Below, piece by piece: positions 11,001-23,100 of a stretch of DNA of 64,000 nucleotides. Numbering within the stretch: the first letter of the stretch is position 1; the number at the start of each line of letters is the position of its first letter. The notes beneath the pieces were generated by a model. The model was not told the origin of the DNA. It worked only from the letters and a program-made list of their open reading frames with translations, and ran no database searches. The position numbers and the translations under genes are program-made. Origin of the DNA: Dendrophyllia cribrosa. Lineage: Eukaryota; Cnidaria; Anthozoa; Scleractinia; Dendrophylliidae. Where the stretch lies: NCBI GenBank assembly GCA_024195265.1, contig JAJLRJ010000010.1:7368802-7432801 (forward strand), given 5' to 3'.

Positions 11001-14000
11001 CAGTCAGCTTTTTCTCCCACTCTCATCTCTCTCATAGTACACTGACCTCTTATGTCTCTTATATCGCTCATAGCACTCTTTGTATCTCTTATAGTACACT
11101 CCTCCTATGTCACATATCTTTCATAGTACACTCCTCTTGTATCTATTACCTGCATTACTTATGATTTGTGTGGTCCTCGGACTGTACGTCACTTTAGAGA
11201 TCAGGGTTTTTTTCTTATCATAGGCACACTGGAAAGGAATGACCTCAGAATGCTTGCGAGTTATAGCAGCATCATCTGATTTTTCGTCAGCTGTTAAAGA
11301 AATTTCGTTGCTGTAGTTTATCTTTTCACCGTCGTCTTCTTGTTCGGTGCCGCAATCTTCAAGCCCAAACATGAACTTCACCTTATCATCGTCCTTGTAA
11401 CCAGCACCGCAATTTGCGTCTTTGAGATGGAGGAATGAATCGTTGACAATTAAACCTGGAAAATCTGCTTTCAACAAAGTAACCTCGATGTAGTCAGCAA
11501 GGCAAACAACTTCGATTTCTGTAGGAGAAGGGAGAAGAAATCAAGTCAAAATGAATCAAGTCGTGAAACAACCGAGCTCTCCCCTCTCTTAGGTGTTTTG
11601 TTCCACCAACCCTCTCCCCCCCCCCCCCCCCCCCACCCCATACACCTTCTGCGTAAAACTCTCCACACTCTCCTCCCTCCAACGTCGTTCCCATGGGTAA
11701 GGTAGGTGGCCATTACATATCGCGGACTCAATGTTAACAGCCCATGGACCGATCGAGTTACTTTGCCGCACACTGCAATAACTCCTTCAACGTATCGCGC
11801 GAGCTCAAAGATGATCTGACTTTCCACACTACGCTGCTTTTTTCATAAAAGTTTGTTTACAAACGCGGGTGGTTCGTCCGACAAAAGGCGTATGAAGATT
11901 GCAAGAAACAAAGCTTAGAGTTATATGGAAGAGAAAGCTTTTTAATAGAGGCCGTGGCAAACAAAATGAATGTCTTTCGAAGTAAACATCATCAGAGAAT
12001 TAAAAAGACATTACAGAAGGGCAACAACTATTGAGAATATAAAGATAAATATTGAAAAACAACTCGAGGAGCGGTTTTAACTGGCAGACTGTTATTTAAT
12101 TTTACGTATAACGGTAATGTTTTTTAGTTTGAACTACTTAATGAACAAGCATTTTCTTTTGTTCATTTATTCTTAATCTAGTTTTCTTGGTTCCCAAAGT
12201 GTGTATTCCACTTGTGTTGTCACTGATCCGCCATATTGAAATGAAAATGAAAACTTGTAGGTGCCGAAACTTACATTTTCTTAAATATTCCTTAAATTTT
12301 GCCTATATAAGCTTAGAACGGTGTCGAAAGTAATTTAGCAATTGCTTTGGTTGTGCATTGCTACGCTTTGTGATTGGCTAAAAAATCTCGCACCACTTTC
12401 TTAACCAATCAGATGTAAAACCAAAACCAATCGTGACTTGCTCGCACACGTTTTTCCGCGCTTGGCGCCGGCAACATGTAATTGCTTCGAGTTCTGATTG
12501 GTTCATTGGATTGTCTGGTTTTATGACACTCAAGTAAACACTGCTCTAAACATATGCGAAATGATTTGTTCAGAAGTCGCTGATCAGAATTACCGCGTTT
12601 TTTGTAATTTGCATTCAAATCGCGGCGAATTGCGGCGAGAAAGCGCGCTGAAATCGCGACCAGTTTGCACACACGATTTGAAGTTGCAACGAAAACGCAA
12701 CAAAAATTGCATTGAAAAGTGCGACCAAAACTGCACAAAAAATCGTCTGTGAAGTGACGAAACCTGATATTCAAACGATATTAACTCAACACGATTTTGT
12801 TAGTCTAGGGTATTATGCTAAAACATTTCTCGAAATCAAACGGTGAAAGCTTTGATCTTACATTAAACACTGTCTTTAGTATTAATAGTCTGGAACATTC
12901 GTGCGGTGACTCTGTACTTATCTAAGTCATCAATTGATAACACCCAGAAAATACGACAATTAAATTTGGGTGGAATAATTATTTTTACATATCATTTGTG
13001 TGGTTAAGATTGGGCAGAAAACCAATTGTTCAATGTTTTGTTTAAGCCGCCAAAAAAACCAACTGCTGTGGTGAATAAACAGGTTACAAGACTTTCTTTG
13101 AAACGTTTCCCTATCCTAAAACTGGGACAAAAATTAATCAACTTTTATAGACTCTCACAATAAATTAACTCGGTCAATATCGAGTAATAATAATTTGGCT
13201 TTCAAACAGTGCTTAATGATATGGTAATTAATGATTTGCATTTAATCCCATGGCATTTTGGCCTCTATACACAAAGGAGAAGCTACCCTTTTTAAGTACT
13301 TTTAGAACTAAAGATCAAAATTATGCAGAGGTTGTGTTCAACAAAAAAATCGCATTCATCAGTCAGAAAATCGTGTTTCGTCTTGCATTCGCATCAACCT
13401 GCAAATATCTTGAATTCAATCATATTTTTTTTTAACAAAAAAAATCGCATTCATCAGTCAGGAAATTGTTTTGTCTTGCATTCGTATCAGTCTGCAGCTA
13501 TCATGAATACAAATCGGCAGAGGTTTTAACTGCGGTTCGTTTCGACAGATATCTTTGTTTTCGTAATTTTCCATTTATCCTGTTTATCATTTTTGGTTGA
13601 AACAAAAAAATGAAGTAACATACACCTGGCGAGGTATCAAATTGAACTGTTTGTTTATAAACAAACTATTTTCTTTCTGAAGCAAAAATTCCATTTTGTG
13701 AAAAGAAAAATGAATGAAGTTGTCACACTTTAGAATTATTTAATTTGAATGGTCACAGACTCAAACTTTAGAACCACCTTGCACAACATAATAAACAGTA
13801 CCACAGGAAAGTACTGCTCAATAGCTTTCATTTGAATGGTCACACTTTAGGATTTCATCCACAGACTCAAAAGTTAGAACCACCTTGTGCAGCATATTAA
13901 ACAGCACCACATTAAAGTACTGCTCAATAGCTTGCATTTGAATGGTCACACCTTAGGATTTCATCCACAGACTCAAAAGTTAAACCACCTTGTGCAGCAT

Positions 14001-16308
14001 AATAAACAGCACCACAGGAAAGTACTGCTCAGTAGCTTTCATTTGAATGGTCACACTTTAGGATTTCATCAACAGACTCAAACTTTAGAAACACCCAGTG
14101 CAACATAATAAACAGCACCACAGGAAAGTCCTGCTCAGTGGCTTTCATTTGAATTAAGTCATACTTTCATCCACAGACGCAAAGGTTAAAATAACCTTAT
14201 ACACACTGCATGTACATAATAACTGCAACACCACAGGAAAGTTCTGCTCAATAGCTTTCATTTGAGTAGTCACACCAGGCGTCTCGACCACAGGCTCAAA
14301 AGTTTATAGAATTAATTTTCATGACTTTAGGTTGGAAAAAGCGTCTCGAATTTTTAACAGGAATAGACAAAATTATTCCTAAACCATTCTATAGAGAAGA
14401 ACACAAGGCTAAAAAACCCGCAATCTTCAATTCGAAAGTATTTGTTTCTCGTGAAGAGAAAATAAATTTATTGCTTCGTTGTTTAAATATCTGCATAACT
14501 AAAATGTGTCATTATGAAAATCAGGGACGCCTTTTTCTTTATTCGCAACACGCTTGCTCAATGCGAACGAGAACTCACTCAAATATTGCAGTTTACTTAA
14601 TTGGTAACTTTGATTTTCGAACGGAACATTTATTGACTTGACTTGACATTTTTTTATTAGTCAACAAAAATACCTGCAGGGCTTCGGTAATTTTTTAAAG
14701 ATTGTGTTTGTGAAATGCCGCAAGGGCGGGAGCAGACATATTTCAGACGTACCAGACTTTTGCAAACAAACGTTCACTGTGCGAACAAAGGCAAACGGAT
14801 GCTTTATTTGATTTGAATAAGCTTTTGAGCATTTTTGTAAACTATGAATAATCATTATCCGTATGTGTCAATTAGCATTGTTCCAGACCATTTGCGCTTG
14901 CAAATTTAATATTCATACACATTCTCTTATTCCCACTTGTGTTATCTCGCGAGATCTAGACAGTCTGCCTCGTGGGAAACTGCCCTCTGCTTTATACCAA
15001 ATGTTTCTTATTATTTGCTTGAAACGTCTTGCTTGCTTGCGAGCATTTCTCATCGAAAATCAATAAATTTGGTCACAGTTTTCTTTACTTAAGGCCCCAT
15101 GACGGCAAAACATGCAAACGTAATTCTATTGCTTAATAAACTGCTTCAGTTACACGTGATGCAAAATCACACGAGCTGGGCGTTTTGTGCAGCAGTCCAT
15201 GAAAACACCTTTCTCAATTTCCCTTAAGCCAACTTCTCTCTGCAGCAGCATCCATCCATTTCACTTTACAAAAGGGGGCCACTGGTAAAGAGGCAGGATT
15301 AGTTTTACAATTACTTGATCTAGAGTATATGCATTCAAATTAGTTTGCAAACTAACGCACGAGGTGGTAAACAAAGAAAAGCATCAAAATGAACTATTCA
15401 GTATGAAATAGCATTGCATACGCTGTGCAAAAACGTGTTTAAAAGAAGGAAAATCACGTTCTCCTTGTTTTAAAAAAAATATACTTGACTCAAATGCTGG
15501 AAATTGTTGTCTTAAACGACTTGAGACTGCATTTTGGTTGTGTGCTTTATGTAAATGCCGAACAGATTTACAAATATTGAAACTACTCACTGGCTTCTTC
15601 ATCCAAAGTAATGTTTCCACCATCGGCTGACGTAGAAGCTGAAACGAAAAAAGAAAGTTACTTAAGCAGGAATGTCATAGTACAAATCCTACCGTCAAGA
15701 AAAAGAATGAATTTGACAATTTCAGAAAATAAAAGTGTCATTTGAGGCAATAGACCATGGTTTCCTTGCATTGTAATGTGCGAAAGCCCCACCTAATGCC
15801 GTTTAATAAGCTACAAAATAAGCACACCGTGTGTTATTCACACACCGCATCAACGATAAACACAGTCTGCAAGATCTAACTTCCAATACTTAAATCAAAA
15901 TCACCATTTTTCTTAGCAGTAAAAATAGAAGCTCTAAGCATAAGCTGTGTTTTATGAACAGATGTGGCGCTTTGCTGACTCCTGCTCGTGTAGTTGAGCA
16001 GACAGTGGTGCTCATCTGATCTAAAATAAATCTGTATTTTTACAGGTCTTGCAAAGCTACTTTAAGACTGAAGATAAATACGCCTTTCTTGAATTAAATT
16101 TTTCCAGCAGTACAAGAAATGATTGAAAGCTTCAAGTAAGAACAAGTGCAATCATGAAATCAGGGCAGGCGAACCGGTCTAGCCCGAAACACTAAGCCAA
16201 AATTAACTTAGTTCCACTGAATTCTGTATCATTCGTTATAACAAAAAACGGGTATTGCATACCTATAGTAAGAGAAAGCGAGATGAACATGAAAAGTAAG
16301 GGCATCAT
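8003..16308 (-). CDS. ZP-domain type I membrane protein, complete six-exon model, 379 aa
   Basis: Exons are 16308-16263, 15638-15591, 11518-11150, 10929-10707, 9630-9365 and 8190-8003; every junction is GT/AG and the total is 1140 nt with one terminal stop. Residues 1-15 (MMPLLFMFISLSLTI) form the signal peptide core. ZP-N spans about 32-154 with four cysteines (C37 plus those in DANCG, LEDCG and PFQCA). ZP-C spans about 155-287 with cysteines in PDVC, DACSRDN, FHCKLTVC and SRCERGC. A furin-like site KRRRRS is at 288-293, then a hydrophobic segment at about 333-358 and a basic RRRRY cytoplasmic start. This is the standard ZP layout in which cleavage before the membrane segment releases a polymerising module. 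No other extracellular domain is present. ZP proteins build extracellular filaments and coats; the specific role here is not deducible. Introns 2, 4 and 5 carry arrays of the ~107-bp repeat. Confidence 0.92.
8283..9356 (+). repeat. Tandem repeat array A, 106/108-bp units in 214-bp dimers
   Basis: About ten units each carry ACAAGGTGGTTCTAACTTTT, GAGTCTGTGG, ATTCAAATGAAAGC and GAGCAGTACTTTCCTGTGG. Unit starts at 8334, 8440, 8548, 8654, 8762, 8868 and 8976 alternate 106 and 108 bp, so 214-bp dimers repeat; later starts at 9084 and 9192 are 108 bp apart. The array fills nearly all of ZP intron 5 and ends within about 10 bp of the exon 5 donor. Frames along it are repeat-derived, not genes. Confidence 0.95.
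9717..9785. repeat. Small fold-back element
   Basis: GGCTACACGTTCTAACATTG faces its complement CAATGTTAGAACGTGTAGCC across a short A/T-rich loop. A further CTAACATTTTTTGTTAG block follows. It lies in ZP intron 4. Confidence 0.75.
10207..10636 (+). repeat. Tandem repeat array B of the ~107-bp family, degenerate
   Basis: About four to five diverged units start near 10214, 10319, 10426, 10498 and 10606; the 72-bp spacing marks an internal deletion. Orientation is the same as array A. It lies in ZP intron 4, ending about 70 bp from the exon 4 donor. Confidence 0.9.
11610..11745 (+). repeat. C-tract-led dispersed repeat, copy 1
   Basis: A C tract is followed by ACACCTTCTGCG, CCTCCCTCCAACG, CGTTCCCATGGGTAAG and CCATTAC.TATCGC. 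The same order occurs at 48003-48120, with about 100 bp of clear similarity. It lies just upstream of ZP exon 3 (in intron 2). Confidence 0.6.
12308..12540 (+). repeat. W-family dispersed repeat, copy 1
   Basis: It contains GCATTGCTACGCTTTGTGAT, TGGCTAAAAAATCTCGC, CTTGGCGCCGG and TTCTGATTGGTTCAT, and ends near GACACTCAAG. Related copies are at 42273-42862, 47522-47795 and 62553-62722. The terminal GTGTCG/CGACAC pairs suggest inverted-repeat ends. It lies in ZP intron 2. Confidence 0.75.
13720..14305 (-). repeat. Tandem repeat array C of the ~107-bp family, inverted
   Basis: About five units read on the plus strand as complements of array A (ACAGCACCACAGGAAAGTAC, GCTTTCATTTGAATGGTCAC). It lies in ZP intron 2, so one gene carries arrays of both orientations. 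Confidence 0.92.
14306..15590. other. ZP intron 2, unique-looking part
   Basis: Nothing beyond AT-rich intronic sequence was recognised between array C and ZP exon 2. A plus-strand frame at 14321-14641 has an ATG but no domain, and no donor or acceptor context fits it. Confidence 0.4.
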
Positions 16309-18414
16309 TTTGTCTCCTAAGCCGCTATAAGATCCGTGCTAAAAGGACTACGTTTACTGCCGCTAATGATCACAACGTCGACTCGTCTAGAGAAACCGCG
16401 CACCGCCTTTTCAACTGCACATCTGTTTGGGTATCAAAGCGTGACCAAAATATACAATTCGGGCACGCTGTCTATTGGAAGAGGCGTGGGCATTGTTTTT
16501 TGCCGCGCGCAAAGGACATTTAGAATGCATGCACCAGGGTCTCGGCTTGTTTAGAAAAGAATTCGAAGAAAACAACTCAGTCTTTTTAGTTCTAAGATTA
16601 CACTGGCTCAAGAAAGTTTAAAAGAAAACAGATTTCATGTCGCCAATTCTTTTTTCTAAAGCCGAGCTGATGAATAAAAGTATTGTTCAATTATTCCAGG
16701 TCACGCTGTATAATTTTACTGTCACAGACGCATAATACACACAGCACGCAGCTCATTTTCTTTTAATTTTTCTGATAAAAGGTTGTTCCGTTGTTAGACC
16801 TCGCAATATTTTTTTAGCGTTTTTGTATGTGTTAAAATTTGCGGTTGTTGATTTTTTTTATACCAAAACAGATCAGTCTCGGAAGCCTCAAGGCGAATGC
16901 AATTACTGAACTATAGATTGTTTGTAGAGCGCCGGGCACAAAAGATACTGACCATTTCGCATAAATTATTTTCATAATGATCAAAAGAAAAGTTCTAGAT
17001 AATTGGCGTATGATAATGAAGCGTAAAAGTGCACAAAACTAAGCCAGATATTATTTTGCAGACACGACTGTGTGTTTACACCACATTACCACAACCACCA
17101 TCATCGTCACAACTAAAAATATAAAATGGCGACGGAATAGCATCGAAGGACGAGGGGGAATGAAAACGAGGGACGGTGGATGCCTGACTAAAGACCGCAC
17201 ACGGGTTTTATTTTTCCATCCACGCCAATATATTCCCTGATCTTCCCTGTTTCCCATTGCCCTCGTGCGCACGGCGTTCGCAATCTGTCAACCGTACATA
17301 TTATGAACCTAACGCGATAATGGCCATCCCTCGTTTCCAAGAAATGATAAAACGTATTTTAAGACTGGGAATTAACAATTAGCGGCTCTCCAAAACCGCT
17401 GAGCATGATCGTTGAAATTCTCTTCTTTTACAAATTCAAATTGACGGACAAAAGCAGCCGGACGACAGAATAATACTAAAATGATTTTGCCACGTAATTG
17501 GGGACCCGTTTACGACCACTAACAATGATCTCGCCGGGAAGAAAAGATACCCTGGGGACATCAGGGGTATAACTGGGATTTTTCATCACCGTCAGTACAA
17601 AAGAAAAAGTTACGCCAAAGGCACACAAATCGAAGGGGGTTTGGAGGCATGTTCCCTCAGAAAAGTTTGAAATTAAGATGCTCAGAAATACCTTTTATAT
17701 TCCTTAAAAAAGAAACAAGTAATAACACAACGAATATATCATTTTTTTTTTCAGATTAGTCAGTAATAATCATTTCTGGCACAAACACACTTTATGGCAT
17801 ATCTTTATAGGGCCTTTTAAAAGTCACTATTGAAGCCAAAAACATATGTCAGGAAGTGCTAGAATCGTGACTTATGCCTATACATAATTCAATGAGCACG
17901 ACCATTGAGCTTTTGTTCAAACAAATGGTTTTGACAGTTATGAGATCTATTTTTCAAAATTGAAACGTTTTTATGGCGGTCTTCACTATTGAACTGAGTG
18001 AGCAATTTAACGAAAACAGCAGAAGAAATTACGGTCTTTCGGCTACTTGCAAAAGTCACGAAAATAAATTCCGTTAAAGCCAGGGCTTCTTGACTTAAAG
18101 CTACGCCCCTGCACAACTTGCATTTTCCGCGTCTTTCAGCTCAATTGCTCCAAGACCAGGGAGGCCACTTTTGACAGTATTGAGGATATCGATTTCTGTT
18201 CACGTTTTGGACATTGCTCTTTTGACTACTGCGATAGTACCCAGGGTGCCAAAGGCTTTTCTCGCGCTCTCATCTTTATCAAATTACACGCTTCTCATGT
18301 CTCCTATATTTCCGTCGCTAGTTGTCCGCCTCCGGCCTTCCCCTTGTCCTTTTGGTCACGGAGCGTTGCGTGACATCCCAAATAACGGCTGCGAAGGAAG
18401 CTAGCCTGCCCCCG

Positions 18415-18815
18415 AGGGGGGGGGGGGGGGGGGGTACCTTTTTTAGGCTGGAGGTATATGAAAGGGTAGGGATTTCACGAGTTGAAGTATATGAAAGGGT
18501 AGGGATTTCACGAAGTATAGGAAAGATTAGGGAAAACGCGAGTTGAAGTATAAAAAGTGTAGGGAAAACTGCCATTTAAGTATTATAAAAACCGCCTTCC
18601 AAAAATTATCAAACAGACGCATGTAAAGGCTATATGAAAGGGGTACCATTTTCAATGAAAGGTATATGAAAGGGGTACTATTTTCAGCGAAAAGTATATG
18701 AAAGGGGTACCTTTTCTGTCAAAAACAGTATATGAAAGGGTAAGGGTTCGGAACTCGGGGCGGAGCATCCCCGTACAAAACTTTGTTGAGTACCCCCCCC
18801 CCCCCCCCCCCCCCG
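18415..18815 (+). repeat. K-family repeat, copy 2, with G-tract and C-tract ends
   Basis: It begins with a G tract plus GTACC and ends TTGAGTA plus a C tract, so the ends are inverted. Inside are GGGTAGGGATTTCACGAG (twice), repeated TATGAAAGGGGTACC blocks and CTCGGGGCGGAGCATCCCCG. It is homologous to 4384-4690 and 20510-20955. Confidence 0.85.
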
Positions 18816-19084
18816 GGCCTGCCCCCGACTTCTCACAAAAGCGTTACGCAAAAGAACCTCTAGTACCCAGGCTATAGTGACCGTTGAACTTGGCGAGAAT
18901 TAATTCATTAATGGGCGTTGCATTTTTTATTTTTTGCATGTTAAGACTACAGATTGTGTTGGGACTGGGTGACGAACGTATATATGAGATATTTTTATTC
19001 ATCTTTATCACATAAAACGACCACATCAGCTTCCGTTCGGTGACATTTTATATCGTTTATAAATACACCCTAGAGTTCCAAAAG

Positions 19085-19250
19085 TAGAGGCTCCCCGAAA
19101 GTAACGTTAATTTTCGTAAATTAATGATTCCCGAAAGTAACGGCCCACTCGAAAGTAACGGGCTACCCGAAAGTAACGGGTAACCCGAAAGTAACCCAAA
19201 GAATGCCGAAGAATGCCTAAGAATGCCGAAGAATGCTGAAGAATCAATGG
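19085..19250 (+). repeat. Minisatellite pair: CCCGAAAGTAACGG units then AAGAATGCCG units
   Basis: About five copies of a 13-16 bp unit containing CCCGAAAGTAACGG are followed directly by about five copies of a 10-11 bp unit AAGAATGCCG. Related CGAAAGTAGCGG blocks return at 19320-19400. Confidence 0.8.
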
Positions 19251-19499
19251 AAAAGAGAGATTACAATCATTTTTTACTCTTCAATTACTCACGTATTTTA
19301 CCTACCCGTAAATAACGGCTACTCGAAAGTAGCGGCTACCCGAAAGTTGCGGCCCTATGGGCCTGCTAATTCCAATAGTAACGGGGCCGCCACTTTCGGT
19401 ACTCTACCGGATGTGTACAGCCGCCCTCTCCTCCTACGAGTATGGTCACATTCAAGGGGTTACAAACGCAGAGATGGATCTAGGAGATCGGAGGAGCCA

Positions 19500-19865
19500 G
19501 GGGAACCGTCCCCCACCCCCCCCCCCCCCTAACATTTTCACTCCGCCCCCGCCCCCTAGTGTTCATAGTGTTTTTATACTCGTTATTCGTTTAATCAGCC
19601 TTGAGCCAGGGACTCCGATCCACATAAGTGGACGAGAAAAAATCTCAATTACCCAGAGTTTGCATTTAATTTTTTTCCAGTGCCGGATCGAAGGGAGGTT
19701 CCGGAGAGGCCGCCCACCCCCACCCTTCCTCGCTTATCTCGCCAAAAAAATAAGGCCTAATAGGCCGAAAATTTATTGCAGTCTCTAGCATTTTTACTCC
19801 GCCCCCCGCCCCCCCCCCCCCCCCCCCCCCCCCCAACAGGATGGATTCTGGATCCCTTACGTACT
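19500..19865 (+). repeat. C-tract-rich dispersed repeats
   Basis: Two blocks each carry a long C tract (near 19508-19529 and 19808-19834) with CACTCCGCCCCC and a GGAT(C) end. They resemble 5818-5932 and the minisatellite sequence at 39150-39490 read in reverse. No gene is seen. Confidence 0.5.
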
Positions 19866-20120
19866 TAACCCGGCCAATTTTGTGGCTGATTCGCGCTGGT
19901 GTCTCTTTTTCTGGTCTTCCTACCAGCAGGAGGATCAGTAGACGGATCGTTATCTTGGCGTGATTCGCTCTTCCCCCACCCCCTTCCCTTATTCACTCCA
20001 TCCACTCCCCCCCTCCCCCCACCGTGATGAAGTCTGGATCTGCGACTCATCCCGGCCATTTTTGTGGTCTACCTACCCGTAGAAGAATGAGCAGGTGGAT
20101 CACTAGGTGCATCAGTAGGT
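19865..20120 (-). repeat. Tandem duplication of the Calx-beta exon 3 end plus intron start
   Basis: On the minus strand, GATCCACCTGCT...GGTAGGTAGACCACAAAA then GGCCGGG...GATCCAGA at 20113-20025 is repeated as GATCCTCCTGCTGGTAGGAA then GGCCGGG...GATCCAGA at 19937-19840. The copies are about 175-190 bp apart with G-rich sequence between. Each copy keeps a GT donor. Confidence 0.6.
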
Positions 20121-23100
20121 GCATCATTATCGTCAATTACCACTGTTGTCATCGTCTGAGCTCCGAAAGTAACACTGGGGCGAGCTGGACCAATGAGAGA
20201 TAACTTAACTTCAAATGCTTCTTCACCTTCATTCACGCCATCATCGATAATCACAATAAAAACTTCTTTCTCCGTGTCACCAGGTGAAAAAAGTATATTC
20301 TCAGTTGTAGCTATATAGTCTTCACCAGCTATAGCTGACATGTCCGACGTAGCTACCCTGGAAATTAAAACAAGAAAAAATTCCCAGTTAGCAGGAGCAC
20401 CGGATGAGGAATACTTAGGAAAACTCTTGGAATTGCATTGTACCGTTTTGCATCAATGCGTTAAAGGAAACAATGCGAAAGCTAATAAGGTTTGATCTTC
20501 TCCGTTCGTTTCCCGGGGGGGAGGGGGGTACTCCCTATAATGGGCTATACGGGGATGCTCCGCCCGAAAGGGGTACCTTTTTGAGGCTGGAGGTATATGA
20601 AAGGGTAGGGATTTCACGAGTTGAAGTATGTGAAACTGAGGGTAGGGATTTCACAAAGAATAGGAAATGGTAGCGAAAACACGAGTTGAAGCATAAAAAA
20701 GGTAGGGAAAACTGCGATTTAAGTATTATAAAGAGGGCCTTTCAAAATATATCAAACAGACGCACGTAAAGGCTATATGAAAGGGGTACCATTTTCAATA
20801 AAAGGCATATGAAAGGGGTACCATTTTCAATGAAAGGTATATGAGAGAGGTACCTTTTCTGGCAAAAACGGTATATGAAAGGGTAAGGGTTTGGACCTCG
20901 GGGCGGAGCATCCCCGTACAAAACTTTGTTGAGTACCCCCCCCCCCCCCCCCCCGGATTAAATCCGGGCTAATGATGGGATTTTTAAAGTCATTGGTGTG
21001 AATGCAGATGAAAGGATCACATAGAAAACCATATAAACCAACCATAACCGACAATATCGCTCTCTACCGGGTCTGTTCACTGTGCCCTGACAAGAATGAC
21101 AGACCTTCTAGATCGACCTGAGCAGATAAATTTATTTTCATATTATCAATCTATGTTGTTTATTAATAAGTTTTTAGTGAGCTCACTAAAGTGCGTGTAA
21201 GCTTATATGAATTACAAATTTTCAATGATCAAGAATTTTAGTTTGTTTTTGTTTTAGATTGTTTTTTTTTTGTTTTGTTTTGTTTGTCAGTTCAATCAAA
21301 ACTCTTATGGCGTTTTTTTAAACTCCTTCAATTTATGTTCTTGCGTTTCTAAATTTCTCCTTCACTTGGGGGCCTGTAGTTGCGCATACATCCCTTCCTT
21401 TCCCCTTTATCTTCCATGCAATTTATATTTCCCTGTTTCTTCTGTGTTATTGTTCTCTCGGGCTATGGGTCTCATCTCCACTGTACCGTGGTTCTGTGTT
21501 TCTGCACTCTTGCAATTTACGGTCAAGGGGCCCGTTTCTCGAAAATCCCGGTAACTTTTCGGGCCCGAAGCCAAATATTGAAATCAATATCTAAAGAATA
21601 AAAGCGCTGGTCCTAGCGAACAAACCAGTCCATTTTGTTTTGCTAACTGATAGTTTTATCGTATTATGTGCAAAACTTTTGAAACCTCGGTCTTCAATGA
21701 AAATAAAACAGCTTTCCGGGCCTTTCGAGAAACGGCCTCCTGCTGGGCTTTGGTTATGTGCTGCCCTGTTTCCGTGGGGCTTTGGCTGAAGTCTCGGGGT
21801 CGTATAATTTTGCATTCAGTCCCAAACACAAACAAGCATAACCGACTACCTTGGCTTCGCATTTTGGGTAGTCACTTACGGGATGTTCGCGATCGGCTGT
21901 CGCACTGTCCTTACCTTAAATTTACAGTCACGCTTGTATTGCCAATATTCTCCACTACAACATTTACACCCCCTGAACCCTCGTTCACGTTGATTTCCGC
22001 TGCTCTGAACTGGAACACACCCGGTGACGCTTTAGGAAGAAACAAAAGATAGACCAATGTGTTAGCCTGGGATGCAGGGGTGGGGGTACTCCCCTATATA
22101 AGCTTTATAGCCTGCGAACCCCAAACGTTTAGGGTCTTTAAACCGGTTTCGTCTGGAAATGGGTGTGGAATTTTGGATACTTTGGTCTAAGCATAGGAGT
22201 TATTTGTCCTCTCGTCTAAGGCCCCATTTAGTATGGAGAAGAGTTATCACGGGTACTCGATCGAGACAACTCTCCCCCCGAGACAACTTTACTGAGCGTT
22301 TACATGAAAGTTTGGCGACTCTCCTCTCGGATAGGGGGGGGGGGGGGGGGGGGGGGCGGGAGCGTTAATACGATAAAAATATGATAAAACTCCCTCAAAC
22401 AACGTTGATCCGCCTGCCAGGGTTATCTCCTATCTGCCGAAACGAGACAACTCGAGACGAGTTCGCAATCCTCATGTAAACGGTTAGTTGATATTTCAAA
22501 GAACAGTAGGTGGACAGAAAGGAGTTAGCTCGCCCAGGTTAACTTGGGGTGGGGGAGGGTGGTTGTCCCCATACAAATGGGGCCTAAAGCTACTTGTAGG
22601 TGTAGAGTTTTGCCATATTGAATGAAATAGTGACTTTTAGCTTAGGCAGACAAAATACACTATTTGGTCTGTTGAAGGGTAAGTGAATTTCACGAAGCAG
22701 GCCTCACACCCCATCACGATTGATTACAATTTAAAAGACCTTAAAGGGGCACTGTCCGCCAAAATAACGAAATTTTTTCCATGTTACATCGCTACATCTC
22801 ACCAAATATATAACTAAATTGAATAAAACGATCCTTTAGAGGAAAACAGATTGCTAGTAGTTTGTAGAGAAACTGGTGCAGGATTACAAAGATGGAAGTA
22901 GATTGCATTTCAACAAGTTTTGATTTCGTGACAGGCGGTCAAAAAATCAACGTTTCCATTCTGGTAAAATTTGAATTTTTTTGTCGCTATTTTGTCTCTT
23001 CAGTTCATATTTTTTGCGTTCATCACTTTTAGAGGTATAGAATGGTAAATTCGAGACTTTGCGAGACCCTTGTTTAAAAATTCGAGACCGAGTCTTTAGC

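Larger units (their letters stand above)
16309..19864. other. Region between the ZP gene and the Calx-beta gene
   Basis: The 3' end of the Calx-beta gene should lie here, but I could not assign it. One weak candidate is a minus-strand hydrophobic frame near 17130-17051 (VVTMMVVVVMWCKHTVVSAK) after a TTTTTAG, which is short and lies in repeat-like sequence. At 18325-18405 a plus-strand block with GGTCACGGAGCGTTGCGTGA looks like a dispersed repeat. The rest is AT-rich or simple sequence. Confidence 0.4.

Noticed and set aside
17051..17150. Transmembrane terminal exon of the Calx-beta gene
   Set aside because: The hydrophobic run is short, the acceptor is weak and the sequence looks repeat-derived; kept only as a remote possibility.
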